A stretch of DNA of 7,314 nucleotides from positions 1 to 7,314 of the forward strand of contig JAHWLA010000143.1 of assembly GCA_019347595.1 (NCBI GenBank), written 5' to 3'. Within the stretch, counting starts at the first letter, position 1. Each line of letters begins with the position of its first letter. Origin of the DNA: Actinomycetota bacterium. GTDB taxonomy: Bacteria; Actinomycetota; Acidimicrobiia; Acidimicrobiales; JAHWLA01. A model generated the notes under the pieces. That model made no database searches. It had not been told where the DNA came from and saw only the letters and a program-made list of their open reading frames with translations. The position numbers were made by a program, and so were the translations under genes. Positions 1 through 6,083 of the stretch are shown piece by piece.

Positions 1-563
1 ACTGGGCCCTGGTCGCGCTGACGGCCGGCGTCGTCGCCTCGGCCACCACGGCGATGGTGCGGGATGCCACGGCGTCGGTGCGGCGCCTCGGCCCCATGGT
101 GGAGGTCCCTGTCGCCGCTCGCTCGATGCCGCTCGGGACGGTGCTCGCCGATGGCGACGTGGCCTGGCGGTCGCTGCCCGCGGGCGTGTTGCCCGTCGAG
201 GAGTTGGAGCGGTCGCCGGTGGGCCGGACGGTGTGGGTGCCGCTCGTCGAGGGCGAGGCGCTGGTCGTCTCGAAGTTCGCCCCGTTGGGGTCGACGGGGG
301 TGGCGGCGCTGTTGCCCGCGGGGGCGCGGGCGCTCGCCGTCCCGGCGGTGACGGGCAACCCGTCGCTCCAACGAGGCGACCGGGTCGACGTGCTGGTGAC
401 GGTGGACGGCTCGCCCACGGAGGCCGTCGCCAGTGGGGCGATGGTGCTCGACGTCACCGCCGATGTCGTGACGGTGGCGGTGACAACCGACGACGCGCCG
501 AAGGTGGCGTTTGCGCTGTCGCGGGGCGTCGTCACGCTGTCGCTCGCCTCCCCGTACGAGTGA
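1..563 (+). CDS. SAF-domain protein, CpaB/RcpC-like (Flp pilus assembly), 5' partial
   Basis: The reading frame is open from the window's first complete codon (base 3), so the ATG at 54 is probably internal and the true start lies upstream. The 186 visible residues begin with a small, hydrophobic run (WALVALTAGVVASATTA), the likely end of an N-terminal membrane anchor. A SAF-type fold follows: a VPVAARSMPLGTVL segment (residues about 40-53), then the LPAGV and EGEALV elements, and later the GDRVDVLVTVDG motif near residue 125. In CpaB/RcpC proteins this domain belongs to the periplasmic part of the tight-adherence (Flp) pilus machine. SAF domains also occur in other exported proteins, and no pilus gene is in view, so the pilus role is inferred from family resemblance. 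The C-terminus matches the DAPKVAFALSRGVVTLSL-style end of short actinobacterial CpaB homologues. The stop codon overlaps the next gene's GTG by GTGA. Confidence 0.75.
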   Translation, partial: WALVALTAGVVASATTAMVRDATASVRRLGPMVEVPVAARSMPLGTVLADGDVAWRSLPAGVLPVEELERSPVGRTVWVPLVEGEALVVSKFAPLGSTGVAALLPAGARALAVPAVTGNPSLQRGDRVDVLVTVDGSPTEAVASGAMVLDVTADVVTVAVTTDDAPKVAFALSRGVVTLSLASPYE

Positions 564-1438
564 GCTGGGCCGAGGTGGCGGCCGCCGCCACCCGCCAACA
601 CGGCCTGGTGACGACCGGTCAGCTCCACGAGCTCGGTGTGGGTGATGACGCGATCGCCTGGCTCGTTGCCGACGGCTGTCTGGTGCGGGTACGCCGTGGC
701 GTCTACGCAGCAGCAGGGTCGCCGCCATCGATATGGCGGGGGCTTGCCGCAGCAGTTCTCGCCGTCGATGGCGTGGCGTCACACCGAGCGGCCGCAGGCT
801 TGCATCGCTTCCCAGGAGTGCGCGCCGGGGCGGTCGAGGTGACCGTCTTCGGCATGACGACGCCTCGCTTGCAGGGCGTCATAGCCCACCGCGCCACGGC
901 GCTCTACCCCGAAGACGTCACCGAGGCGCAAGGGTTGCCCGCCACCGCGCCCGCACGCACGCTTCTCGATCTCGCCGGTCGTCGTGACGTCAGCACCCCG
1001 CTGCTCGTCCGCATGGTGGACGATTGCGCCGTCCGTCGGTTGTGCTCGCCGGACGACGTGGCGACGTGCATCGAACGCAACGACGCCCGGTGGGGCACCC
1101 GGCGACTGCGCAGAGTCATCGCGGAGCGGGTGCAGGCCGATTCGCACCTCGAGGCACAGTGGCTGCGGCGGCTGCGGCGGGCCGGCCTCGCACCGCCCGA
1201 AGTCGGCTACCAACTCGTCGTCGACTCGACGGTGCTGGTGCTCGATTTTGCGTGGCCCGAGCAGCGCGTCGGCATCGAGGTAGACGGCTGGCAGCCACAC
1301 GGGACGCGATCGGCGTTCGATCGCGACCGGCTGCGCGACCTCGCCGCCACGCGCATCGGGTGGCGCATACTTCGCGTGACGTCGCGCACGCCGCCGGCCA
1401 CCTTGTTCCGCACGGTCCACTCGCTGATTTCGCAGTAG
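560..1438 (+). CDS. AbiEi-type winged-helix / DUF559 nuclease-fold fusion protein
   Basis: A 292-residue protein. Residues about 1-52 resemble the N-terminal winged helix of AbiEi-family (type IV toxin-antitoxin) antitoxins: helix, GLVTTGQL, then VADGCLVRVRRGVYAAAG. The middle continues the AbiEi-like core (SHRAAAGLH near 74-82, ARTLLDLA near 132-139). Residues about 190-280 match DUF559, a Vsr/PD-(D/E)XK-like fold: E198 in SHLEAQWL, D229 in VLDFAW, IEVDG at 239-243, then a basic helix and GWRILRVT. This combined architecture is common as a stand-alone actinobacterial gene, and its biological role is not established. No AbiEii nucleotidyltransferase toxin gene is next to it, so a toxin-antitoxin role is not supported here. 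The GTG at 560 was chosen because it gives the canonical N-terminus and overlaps the upstream stop (GTGA), suggesting translational coupling. The frame stays open further upstream, but that part reads as low-complexity G/R/A-rich shadow of the SAF gene. Confidence 0.82.
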   Translation: MSWAEVAAAATRQHGLVTTGQLHELGVGDDAIAWLVADGCLVRVRRGVYAAAGSPPSIWRGLAAAVLAVDGVASHRAAAGLHRFPGVRAGAVEVTVFGMTTPRLQGVIAHRATALYPEDVTEAQGLPATAPARTLLDLAGRRDVSTPLLVRMVDDCAVRRLCSPDDVATCIERNDARWGTRRLRRVIAERVQADSHLEAQWLRRLRRAGLAPPEVGYQLVVDSTVLVLDFAWPEQRVGIEVDGWQPHGTRSAFDRDRLRDLAATRIGWRILRVTSRTPPATLFRTVHSLISQ

Positions 1439-1471
1439 TCCGTGTGTACACCCGGATTACTGCGAAATCAG
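1424..1471. terminator. Hairpin at convergent gene ends (bidirectional terminator candidate)
   Basis: Arms at 1424-1442 (CTGATTTCGCAGTAGTCCG) and 1453-1471 (CGGATTACTGCGAAATCAG) pair over 19 bases with one non-Watson-Crick position (1438 with 1457), leaving a 10-base loop. In the plus-strand RNA that position is a G-U wobble. In the minus-strand RNA it is a C-A mismatch, so the hairpin should be stronger in the plus transcript. The left arm encodes the last four residues and TAG stop of the DUF559 gene. The right arm contains the TGA stop of uppP. No U-tract follows on either strand, so this would be a U-tract-less terminator of the kind proposed for high-GC actinobacteria. Confidence 0.65.
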
Positions 1472-2265
1472 CGCCAGGGGGAGGCGGCGAGGGCGATGAC
1501 GGCGAGGCCGAGGACGATGCGGTATGTCACGAACGGAGCGAACGACCGGGTGCGCACCAGCCGCAGCAGCGCCCATACGGCGACGAAGCCGGTGAGGCCG
1601 GCGGCCACCATCCCCCATGCGAACGCGGGGACGAAGCCGGCCGGGATGCCGTCGCCAAGCACAACCTCCTTGGTCCCCTTGTAGAACCCCGCGCCGCCGA
1701 TGATCGGGAGGCTCATGAGGAACGACAGCCGGGCCGCGGCGTCCCGCCCGAAGCCCAGCCACCGGCCCATAGAGATCGTCGCCCCCGACCGCGACACGCC
1801 GGGCTGAAGCGCACACGCCTGCGCCACCCCCATCAGCAGTGCCTCCCGCGGCCCGAACTCGCCCTCGAAGCGGGTGCCGGGCAACCGGTCGGCCCACCGC
1901 AGCACGAGCGCAAACACGATCAACATGACGCCGATCAGCCATACGGCTGCGAACTGCTCCTCCACCAGGGAATCGAGCAGCACGCCGACCACCCCGGCGG
2001 GCACCGAGGAGAGCAGCAGCAGCACCCCCATGCGCCGGTTCTGCGTGGCCAGCCGCCATATGTCCGGCCAGAAGTAGGCGAACGCCCCCACGAACGTGCC
2101 GACGTGCAGCGCCACGTCGAAGGTGCGGTTGAGATCCGGGTTCTGCGCCAGCTCCTCCCACTGGAAGAGCCACGGGACCAGCACCAGATGCCCACTCGAC
2201 GAGATGGGCAGGAACTCCGAGAGGCCCTGGGTGATCCCCAGGATGATCGCATGGACAATGGGCAT
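1468..2265 (-). CDS. uppP: Undecaprenyl-diphosphatase UppP (BacA)
   Basis: An integral membrane enzyme that dephosphorylates undecaprenyl diphosphate to undecaprenyl phosphate, recycling the lipid carrier for peptidoglycan and other surface polymers; overproduction of the family confers bacitracin resistance. The 265-residue length is typical. The first signature, QGLSEFLPISSSGHL, is at residues 13-27, and the second, PGVSRSG, is at 155-161 with R159 at the position of the essential arginine (R174 of E. coli BacA). The first acidic position of the E. coli motif (E17) is Gln13 here, a common substitution, while E17 matches E. coli E21. Several hydrophobic segments follow (about 80-100, 108-125, 205-230, 248-260). 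The start is fixed: an in-frame TAG at 2271-2269 lies just upstream of the only early ATG. There is no clear Shine-Dalgarno. The gene starts 26 bases after tldE and is probably the last cistron of the same operon. Confidence 0.95.
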   Translation of the reverse strand: MPIVHAIILGITQGLSEFLPISSSGHLVLVPWLFQWEELAQNPDLNRTFDVALHVGTFVGAFAYFWPDIWRLATQNRRMGVLLLLSSVPAGVVGVLLDSLVEEQFAAVWLIGVMLIVFALVLRWADRLPGTRFEGEFGPREALLMGVAQACALQPGVSRSGATISMGRWLGFGRDAAARLSFLMSLPIIGGAGFYKGTKEVVLGDGIPAGFVPAFAWGMVAAGLTGFVAVWALLRLVRTRSFAPFVTYRIVLGLAVIALAASPWR

Positions 2266-2291
2266 CGACTAGCCGGCAGACAAGCCCGTCG

Positions 2292-3635
2292 TCATGCGCC
2301 GCTCATGCTCATCTCGCCGATGGCGACGGTGACGCCGGCTGCCGACGACGGCAGCCACTCCAAATCGTTGCCTACGGCCACGATTTCCTTGAGCATGCGC
2401 TGGATGCTCGACGCGATCGTGATCTCCCGAACCGGCTCGGCGAACGCACCGCCCCGGATCATGAGGCCCTCGGCGCCCACCGAGAAGTCGCCGCTCACCG
2501 GATTGACCCCCGAGTGCACACCGCTGATCGACTGCACCAGCAGCCCCTCGCCCACCATCGCGGCGATCTCCGCCTGCGACCGGTCGCCCGGCTCCAGGCT
2601 CAAGGCCCTCGCGCCCACACCCGGCCCGCTCTTGAAGCCGGCGCGCACGGCGGACGCCGTCGACGGCACGCCGGTGCGCCGCCCCGAGTACGCGTCGTAG
2701 AGGAAGCCTTCGAGCACCCCTTCGGAGATGAGGCGGTTGCGCCGGCACGCCAGCCCCTCGGCGTCGTACGTCGATGCCCCGTAGGCGGCCGGGTCGGTGG
2801 GGTCGTCGGTCAGCACGAGCATCGGGGCGCCGACGAGTTCGCCCACCCGGTTGGCGAACAGCGAGCGCCCCTTCAGGACGGCCTCGCCGCTCAAGGTGCC
2901 CGCCAGGATCGACAGGAGCGTGGCGGTAACCCGGGTGTCGAGCACCACGGGCAAGCGGGCCGACGCCGGCTTCCTGGCCCCGAGCATCCGTGTGGCCCGC
3001 TCGACGGCGTCGGCTGCCGCCTCCTCCACCTCGATGTCGGACGGCCCCCGCCCCACCGAGTAGCCGACGCCCGTCTGGGTCTCCGCCTCGTCGCCCGCCA
3101 GCGCGTAGACCGACAGGTAGCACGACGACCGCCGGTGGGCGGCGCGGATGCCGGTGCTGGTGGCGATGGCCGCCTCCACCATGCCGTCGCCGTACTCCGA
3201 CGAGTTGATGCTGCGGATGCGGGGATCGCCCTCCTTCACCCGGCGCTCGAGCTCCATGGCGAGCTCGATCTTGCGCTCGGTTGGGAACGCCTCGAGATCG
3301 TCGCGCCACAGGTCGAGCGCGGCGGGCTCCATGCCGTCGGGCTCCGCGAGCCCGACGAACTCGTCGGGCGTGCCGAAGGCCACGTTGTCGCGCGCCTCGG
3401 CGAGCGTCTCGGCCACCACGTCGTCGTCGAGCGACCCGGCGTAGGCGAACCCCTGTCGGTGATCGCGTACAACCCGCACGCCGACCCCCGCCGACGTCGC
3501 CGACGACAGCGATTCGATGTCGGCGTCGTACACCACGACCTCGGTCTCGCGACCGCGCATGGCGTACACCTCGACCTGTTCGCCCTCCTGCGCCCACCCG
3601 GCGACGCGGGTGACGAGATCGAGAAGACCGCTCAC
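2292..3635 (-). CDS. tldE: TldE/PmbA subunit of the TldD/TldE metalloprotease
   Basis: A 447-residue protein, close to the usual PmbA/TldE length of about 450. In characterised systems TldE pairs with TldD to form a heterodimeric metalloprotease that degrades unfolded peptides and can trim peptide natural products such as microcin B17. TldE carries no HExxxH zinc motif, and none is seen here, in contrast to the upstream gene. Family landmarks are the N-terminal VGVRVVRDHRQGFAY segment (residues 51-65), LPVVLDTRVTATLLS (about 228-242), GEAVLKGRSLF (250-260), the SGVHSGVNPVSGDFSVGAEG region (371-390) and the C-terminal VGNDLEWLPS (421-430). The GTG at 3635 was chosen because the preceding TldD stop overlaps it as GTGA and the protein then starts where the family starts. 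The frame remains open for another 600 codons upstream, but that stretch is a low-complexity antisense-like shadow of tldD and is not coding. Confidence 0.93.
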   Translation of the reverse strand: MSGLLDLVTRVAGWAQEGEQVEVYAMRGRETEVVVYDADIESLSSATSAGVGVRVVRDHRQGFAYAGSLDDDVVAETLAEARDNVAFGTPDEFVGLAEPDGMEPAALDLWRDDLEAFPTERKIELAMELERRVKEGDPRIRSINSSEYGDGMVEAAIATSTGIRAAHRRSSCYLSVYALAGDEAETQTGVGYSVGRGPSDIEVEEAAADAVERATRMLGARKPASARLPVVLDTRVTATLLSILAGTLSGEAVLKGRSLFANRVGELVGAPMLVLTDDPTDPAAYGASTYDAEGLACRRNRLISEGVLEGFLYDAYSGRRTGVPSTASAVRAGFKSGPGVGARALSLEPGDRSQAEIAAMVGEGLLVQSISGVHSGVNPVSGDFSVGAEGLMIRGGAFAEPVREITIASSIQRMLKEIVAVGNDLEWLPSSAAGVTVAIGEMSMSGA

Positions 3636-5026
3636 GCCGCGGTGCCGCCGACGGTCACACCCGAGACGCGCAAGGTGGGCTGGCCCATCCCGACGGGCAC
3701 CGACTGCCCGTTCTTGCCGCACATGCCGCCGCCTTCCGCCATGGCGAAGTCGGACGCCACCGCGTCGATGTTGCGCAGCACCTCGGGCCCGTTGCCGATG
3801 AGGTTGGCGTCCCGCAACGGGTCGGTGATCTCGCCGTTCTCGATGAGGTAGGCCTCGGTCATCCCGAACACGAAGTCGCCGGTCGCCGTGTTCACCTGGC
3901 CGCCGCCCATCTGGGCCACGTAGATGCCGTGCGGCGTCTGGCGCACCAGCTCCTCGGGGTCCTCGTCGCCGGGGAGGACGCAGGTGTTGGTCATCCGCAC
4001 CATCGGCAGCGACTGGTACGTCTCGCGTCGGCCGTTCCCCGACGACGGGCGCCCGGCCTTGCGAGCCCGGAGGAAGTCCCACATGTAGTCGGTGAGGACA
4101 CCGTTCTCGATGAGGACCGTTCGCTGGGCGGGACGGCCCTCGTCGTCGATGGCGAACGTGCCCCACTCGCGGCCGAGCGTGCCGTCGTCGACCAGGGTGA
4201 CGGTGGGGGCGGCGACCTGCCGGCCGACCTTGCCCGCATAGGTGGACGCCTGCTTCTCGATGGCGTCGGCCTCGAACCCGTGGCCGCACGCCTCGTGGAA
4301 CAGCACGGCGCCGCGGCCCGCCCCGATGACAACGGGCAGGACTCCGCTGGGCGCCGGACGAGCCCGCAGCTTGGTGAGCGCCCGGCGGGCGGCCTTGGCA
4401 GCCAGCTCCTCGACATCGAGCTCGTCGAACAGCTCGAAGCCCATGGTGTGCCCGCTGCTCTCGAAGCCCGTCTGCATGCCGGTGTCGCCGTTCGCAACGG
4501 TGGACACCACAAAGCGGGTCCGCACTGCGTCGTCCTCGGCCAGCAGCCCGTCGGAGTTGGAGACGAGGATGCGCCGGTGGACATCGGCGTAACCGGCGCT
4601 CACTTGGACAATGGCGTCGCCGGTGGCGCGGGCGGACTCGTTTGCCCGCTCGAGGAGCTCCACCTTGCGCGCCTTCTCCACGGTCTCGGGGAGCACGGCC
4701 GGCTCGTAGGCCCTGGTGGTGTGCTGTCGTGTGAGCGCGATCTCGCGCACGCCGCCACCGCCGCCCCGCGCCGCCGCCCCCGCCGCTTCGGCCGCCGCCC
4801 GCAGGCCTGCCTCCGACAGGTCGGCGGTGTGAGCGAAGCCGGTGGTGTCGCCGACCACCACCCGGATGCCGGCGCCGCGGTCGCGGCCGGACGTGAGCTC
4901 CTCGACACGGCCGTCGTCGAGGCGGGCGGACGACGCCCGGCGGTCCTCCACGAACACTTCGGCGAAGTCGCCGCCGCGCCGGAGCGCGTCGCCGAGGACC
5001 CGCTGGATGAGTGACTGGTCGAGCAC
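3632..5026 (-). CDS. tldD: TldD metalloprotease, zinc-binding subunit
   Basis: The catalytic partner of TldE, 464 residues against 481 for E. coli TldD. The zinc-binding HExxxH is seen as HEACGH at residues 244-249, followed by GFEADAIEK. The other family blocks are present: PMVRMTNT (341-348), the GGGQVNTATGDFVFGM region (374-389), and the C-terminal GMCGKNGQSVPVGMGQP with Cys436, the position of the additional zinc ligand in the family. The N-terminal β-rich domain includes RGAGIRVVVGDTTGFAHT (50-67). The GTG at 5026 is preferred because GGAGG (5035-5031) lies four bases upstream and the protein then begins with the usual LIQRVLGDALRRGGDFAEVF. A longer version starting near 5410 is possible in frame but would run through the divergent thioesterase gene and reads as a shadow. 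It is the first gene of a tldD-tldE-uppP operon, coupled to tldE by GTGA. Confidence 0.94.
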   Translation of the reverse strand: MLDQSLIQRVLGDALRRGGDFAEVFVEDRRASSARLDDGRVEELTSGRDRGAGIRVVVGDTTGFAHTADLSEAGLRAAAEAAGAAARGGGGGVREIALTRQHTTRAYEPAVLPETVEKARKVELLERANESARATGDAIVQVSAGYADVHRRILVSNSDGLLAEDDAVRTRFVVSTVANGDTGMQTGFESSGHTMGFELFDELDVEELAAKAARRALTKLRARPAPSGVLPVVIGAGRGAVLFHEACGHGFEADAIEKQASTYAGKVGRQVAAPTVTLVDDGTLGREWGTFAIDDEGRPAQRTVLIENGVLTDYMWDFLRARKAGRPSSGNGRRETYQSLPMVRMTNTCVLPGDEDPEELVRQTPHGIYVAQMGGGQVNTATGDFVFGMTEAYLIENGEITDPLRDANLIGNGPEVLRNIDAVASDFAMAEGGGMCGKNGQSVPVGMGQPTLRVSGVTVGGTAA

Positions 5027-5035
5027 CTGGCCTCC
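5027..5035 (-). promoter_or_regulatory. Ribosome-binding site of tldD
   Basis: On the minus strand GGAGG occupies 5035-5031, followed by the four-base spacer CCAG and then GTG at 5026. The spacing is on the short side but the match to the anti-Shine-Dalgarno is perfect over five bases. It decides the tldD start against the much longer open frame. Confidence 0.6.
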
Positions 5036-5066
5036 GAACGTTTCGCCTGCCGCCGGCAGGCAGCCG

Positions 5067-5073
5067 TATCGTA
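5067..5073. promoter_or_regulatory. Candidate shared -10 element of a bidirectional promoter
   Basis: The near-symmetric nonamer GTATCGTAC (5066-5074) reads as TATCGT on the plus strand (5067-5072) and TACGAT on the minus strand (5073-5068). Both fit the actinobacterial TANNNT -10 consensus. On the plus strand the box lies exactly at -12 to -7 relative to the GTG at 5079, the arrangement expected for a leaderless mRNA, and no good Shine-Dalgarno precedes that gene. On the minus strand transcription would start around 5061, giving a leader of about 35 bases that contains the tldD GGAGG. No convincing -35 hexamer is seen on either side. The assignment rests on sequence pattern only. Confidence 0.45.
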
Positions 5074-5078
5074 CCGCC

Positions 5079-5456
5079 GTGCCCTTGCGTACAGGACTGG
5101 CCGGTCGAGCCACCATGACCGTCGCCGAGGCGGACACCGCGGTCGCCCTGCGATCCGGCCAGGTACCGGTGCTGGCGACGCCGCGGGTGGTCGCCCTGTG
5201 CGAGGAGGCGACGTGCGAGGCGGTGTCCGGCCAGCTCGAGGCCGGCCAGACCACGGTTGGCATGCGCGTGCAGCTCGACCACCTGGCGCCGACCGCCGTG
5301 GGCGGCGCCGTGACAGCCGAGGCCGCGTTGGAGAAAGTGCAGGGGCGGCGGCTGGTGTTCACCGTGTCGGTGAGCGACGCGCAGGGCCTCGTCGCGGCGG
5401 GGAAGATCACCCGCGTGATCGTCGAGGTCGACCGCTTCCTGAAGAAGGCCCACTAG
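5079..5456 (+). CDS. FlK-type hot-dog thioesterase
   Basis: A 125-residue single hot-dog-fold protein resembling the FlK-like acyl-CoA thioesterase group. The FlK catalytic residues, as I recall them (Thr42, Glu50, Gly69, His76, Arg120), all map here with a constant offset of eight: T34 (LATPR), E42 (CEEAT), G61, H68 (LDHLAPT) and R112. The substrate-gating Phe36 of FlK would correspond to Gln28, so specificity for fluoroacetyl-CoA is not expected; a general acyl-CoA or small thioester substrate is more likely and is unknown. The GTG at 5079 is preferred over the ATG at 5115 because family members begin with an LRxGLxGxAxxxV strand, here LRTGLAGRATMTV, which the ATG start would cut. The gene is divergent from tldD, separated by 52 bases, and has no Shine-Dalgarno but a well-placed TANNNT box, so it is probably leaderless. 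Confidence 0.85.
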   Translation: MPLRTGLAGRATMTVAEADTAVALRSGQVPVLATPRVVALCEEATCEAVSGQLEAGQTTVGMRVQLDHLAPTAVGGAVTAEAALEKVQGRRLVFTVSVSDAQGLVAAGKITRVIVEVDRFLKKAH

Positions 5457-5459
5457 CTC

Positions 5460-5509
5460 GTTCTGGTCCGGGAATCCCGCAACATGTTGCGGGATCCCCG
5501 GACCAGAAC
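5460..5509. terminator. Near-perfect 50-base palindrome at convergent gene ends
   Basis: The arms 5460-5484 and 5485-5509 are directly adjacent, with the centre at CAACA|TGTTG, and pair at 24 of 25 positions. The exception is 5473 with 5496, an A-C mismatch in plus RNA but a U-G wobble in minus RNA, so the minus transcript can form an uninterrupted stem. The palindrome begins three bases after the thioesterase stop and ends five bases before the stop of the minus-strand secreted-protein gene. No U-tract follows in either direction. The position between two convergent stops argues for a bidirectional terminator. The unusual length and lack of spacer also allow cruciform formation in DNA or binding of a dimeric protein. 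Confidence 0.7.
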
Positions 5510-5514
5510 GGCGG

Positions 5515-6069
5515 TTACAGCGCGGTCAGCTTGGCTGTCACCACGAAGAAGCCGGTGTTGTCCTCGTAGATGTTGTCTTCGAACTTCGCACTCATGGGCG
5601 TCAACGCAAGATGGTTGACCAGCCCCACCGTCCCGCGCGTCAGGCACTGTCCGTTCACTGTGACGGTATAGACGCAGGTGCTCTCACCGACGGCGGGGAT
5701 GCACGGCCACACAATGGTCTGTGCCGTGGTGACCATCGAGCACGCTGCGCCGGGCACGTTGTGAACTGTTGTCACGGTGGTGCATGGAACGGGACCCACC
5801 CCCGGTAGTGCGCACGGCGTGCCGACGTTCAAGTCCTGCAACGTCGCCGGCGTGTGGAGACAAGCGCCCTCGACCGTTACGGCGTAGACGCCGCTCGGCA
5901 TGGTTGTGGCAATGCCGCCTGTGCTGTCCGAGGTCGTAGGCGTCGAGTCGGCACAGGAGACGACCCACGACCAGACATCGGGATTCAGGGACTGCGCAGG
6001 CAGCGCAGTGCCGAGCCCCAGCATTCCAACCATGACCGCTAGCAGCGCGAAACGAAGCATTCGATACAT
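5515..6069 (-). CDS. Secreted eight-cysteine protein of unknown function
   Basis: I do not recognise this 184-residue protein. It starts with a clear Sec-type signal peptide: MYRMLRF, a hydrophobic core LALLAVMVGMLGLGTAL-like through residue about 23, and a likely cleavage after ALPAQS near residue 25-27. The mature part is rich in Thr, Val, Pro and Gly, predicted to be mostly β-strand, with eight cysteines (39, 70, 86, 96, 110, 123, 132, 142), an even number compatible with four disulfides outside the cell. A motif occurs twice, 72 residues apart: GVYAVTVEGACL at 60-71 and CVYTVTVNGQCL at 132-143. The C-terminus ends in the acidic then hydrophobic EDNIYEDNTGFFVVTAKLTAL. There is no LPXTG anchor or C-terminal membrane helix, so it is probably released or held by partners. 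Sampled stretches are about 57-65% GC, below the 75% or so of neighbouring genes, which fits a lineage-specific or acquired gene. The ATG at 6069 is supported by a strong Shine-Dalgarno. Confidence 0.75.
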   Translation of the reverse strand: MYRMLRFALLAVMVGMLGLGTALPAQSLNPDVWSWVVSCADSTPTTSDSTGGIATTMPSGVYAVTVEGACLHTPATLQDLNVGTPCALPGVGPVPCTTVTTVHNVPGAACSMVTTAQTIVWPCIPAVGESTCVYTVTVNGQCLTRGTVGLVNHLALTPMSAKFEDNIYEDNTGFFVVTAKLTAL

Positions 6070-6083
6070 CGTTTTCCCCCTCT
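6070..6083 (-). promoter_or_regulatory. Ribosome-binding site of the secreted-protein gene
   Basis: On the minus strand AGAGGGGG (6083-6076) is followed by the six-base spacer AAAACG and ATG at 6069. It favours this ATG over the in-frame ATG three codons later (Met4). It is the strongest Shine-Dalgarno in the window. Confidence 0.65.

Noticed and set aside
560..1438. Type IV (AbiE) toxin-antitoxin module.
   Set aside because: Only an AbiEi-like winged helix is present; no AbiEii toxin gene is adjacent, since the next gene is convergent uppP.
1024..2700. Long plus-strand open frame of 558 codons antisense to uppP and tldE.
   Set aside because: The translation is His/Arg/Pro/Gly-rich with no domain, while the opposite strand encodes clear UppP and TldE.
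3929..5014. Plus-strand 361-codon open frame antisense to tldD.
   Set aside because: It is a mirror of the tldD codon pattern (GC-rich antisense frame) without recognisable motifs or a ribosome-binding site.
5027..5410. A 128-residue N-terminal extension of tldD beginning near 5410.
   Set aside because: It overlaps the divergent thioesterase gene entirely, lacks family similarity, and the GTG at 5026 has a GGAGG and gives the usual TldD N-terminus.
3636..5453. Very long minus-strand open frame continuing upstream of tldE, apparently giving a 1053-residue protein.
   Set aside because: The extension lies out of frame over tldD, reads as Arg/Gly/His/Pro-rich low-complexity sequence, and is explained by extreme third-position GC. 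tldE starts at the GTG at 3635.
5460..5509. Attachment site, dif site or insertion-sequence end.
   Set aside because: There is no integrase, transposase, or flanking direct repeat nearby, and the placement between convergent stops fits a terminator better.
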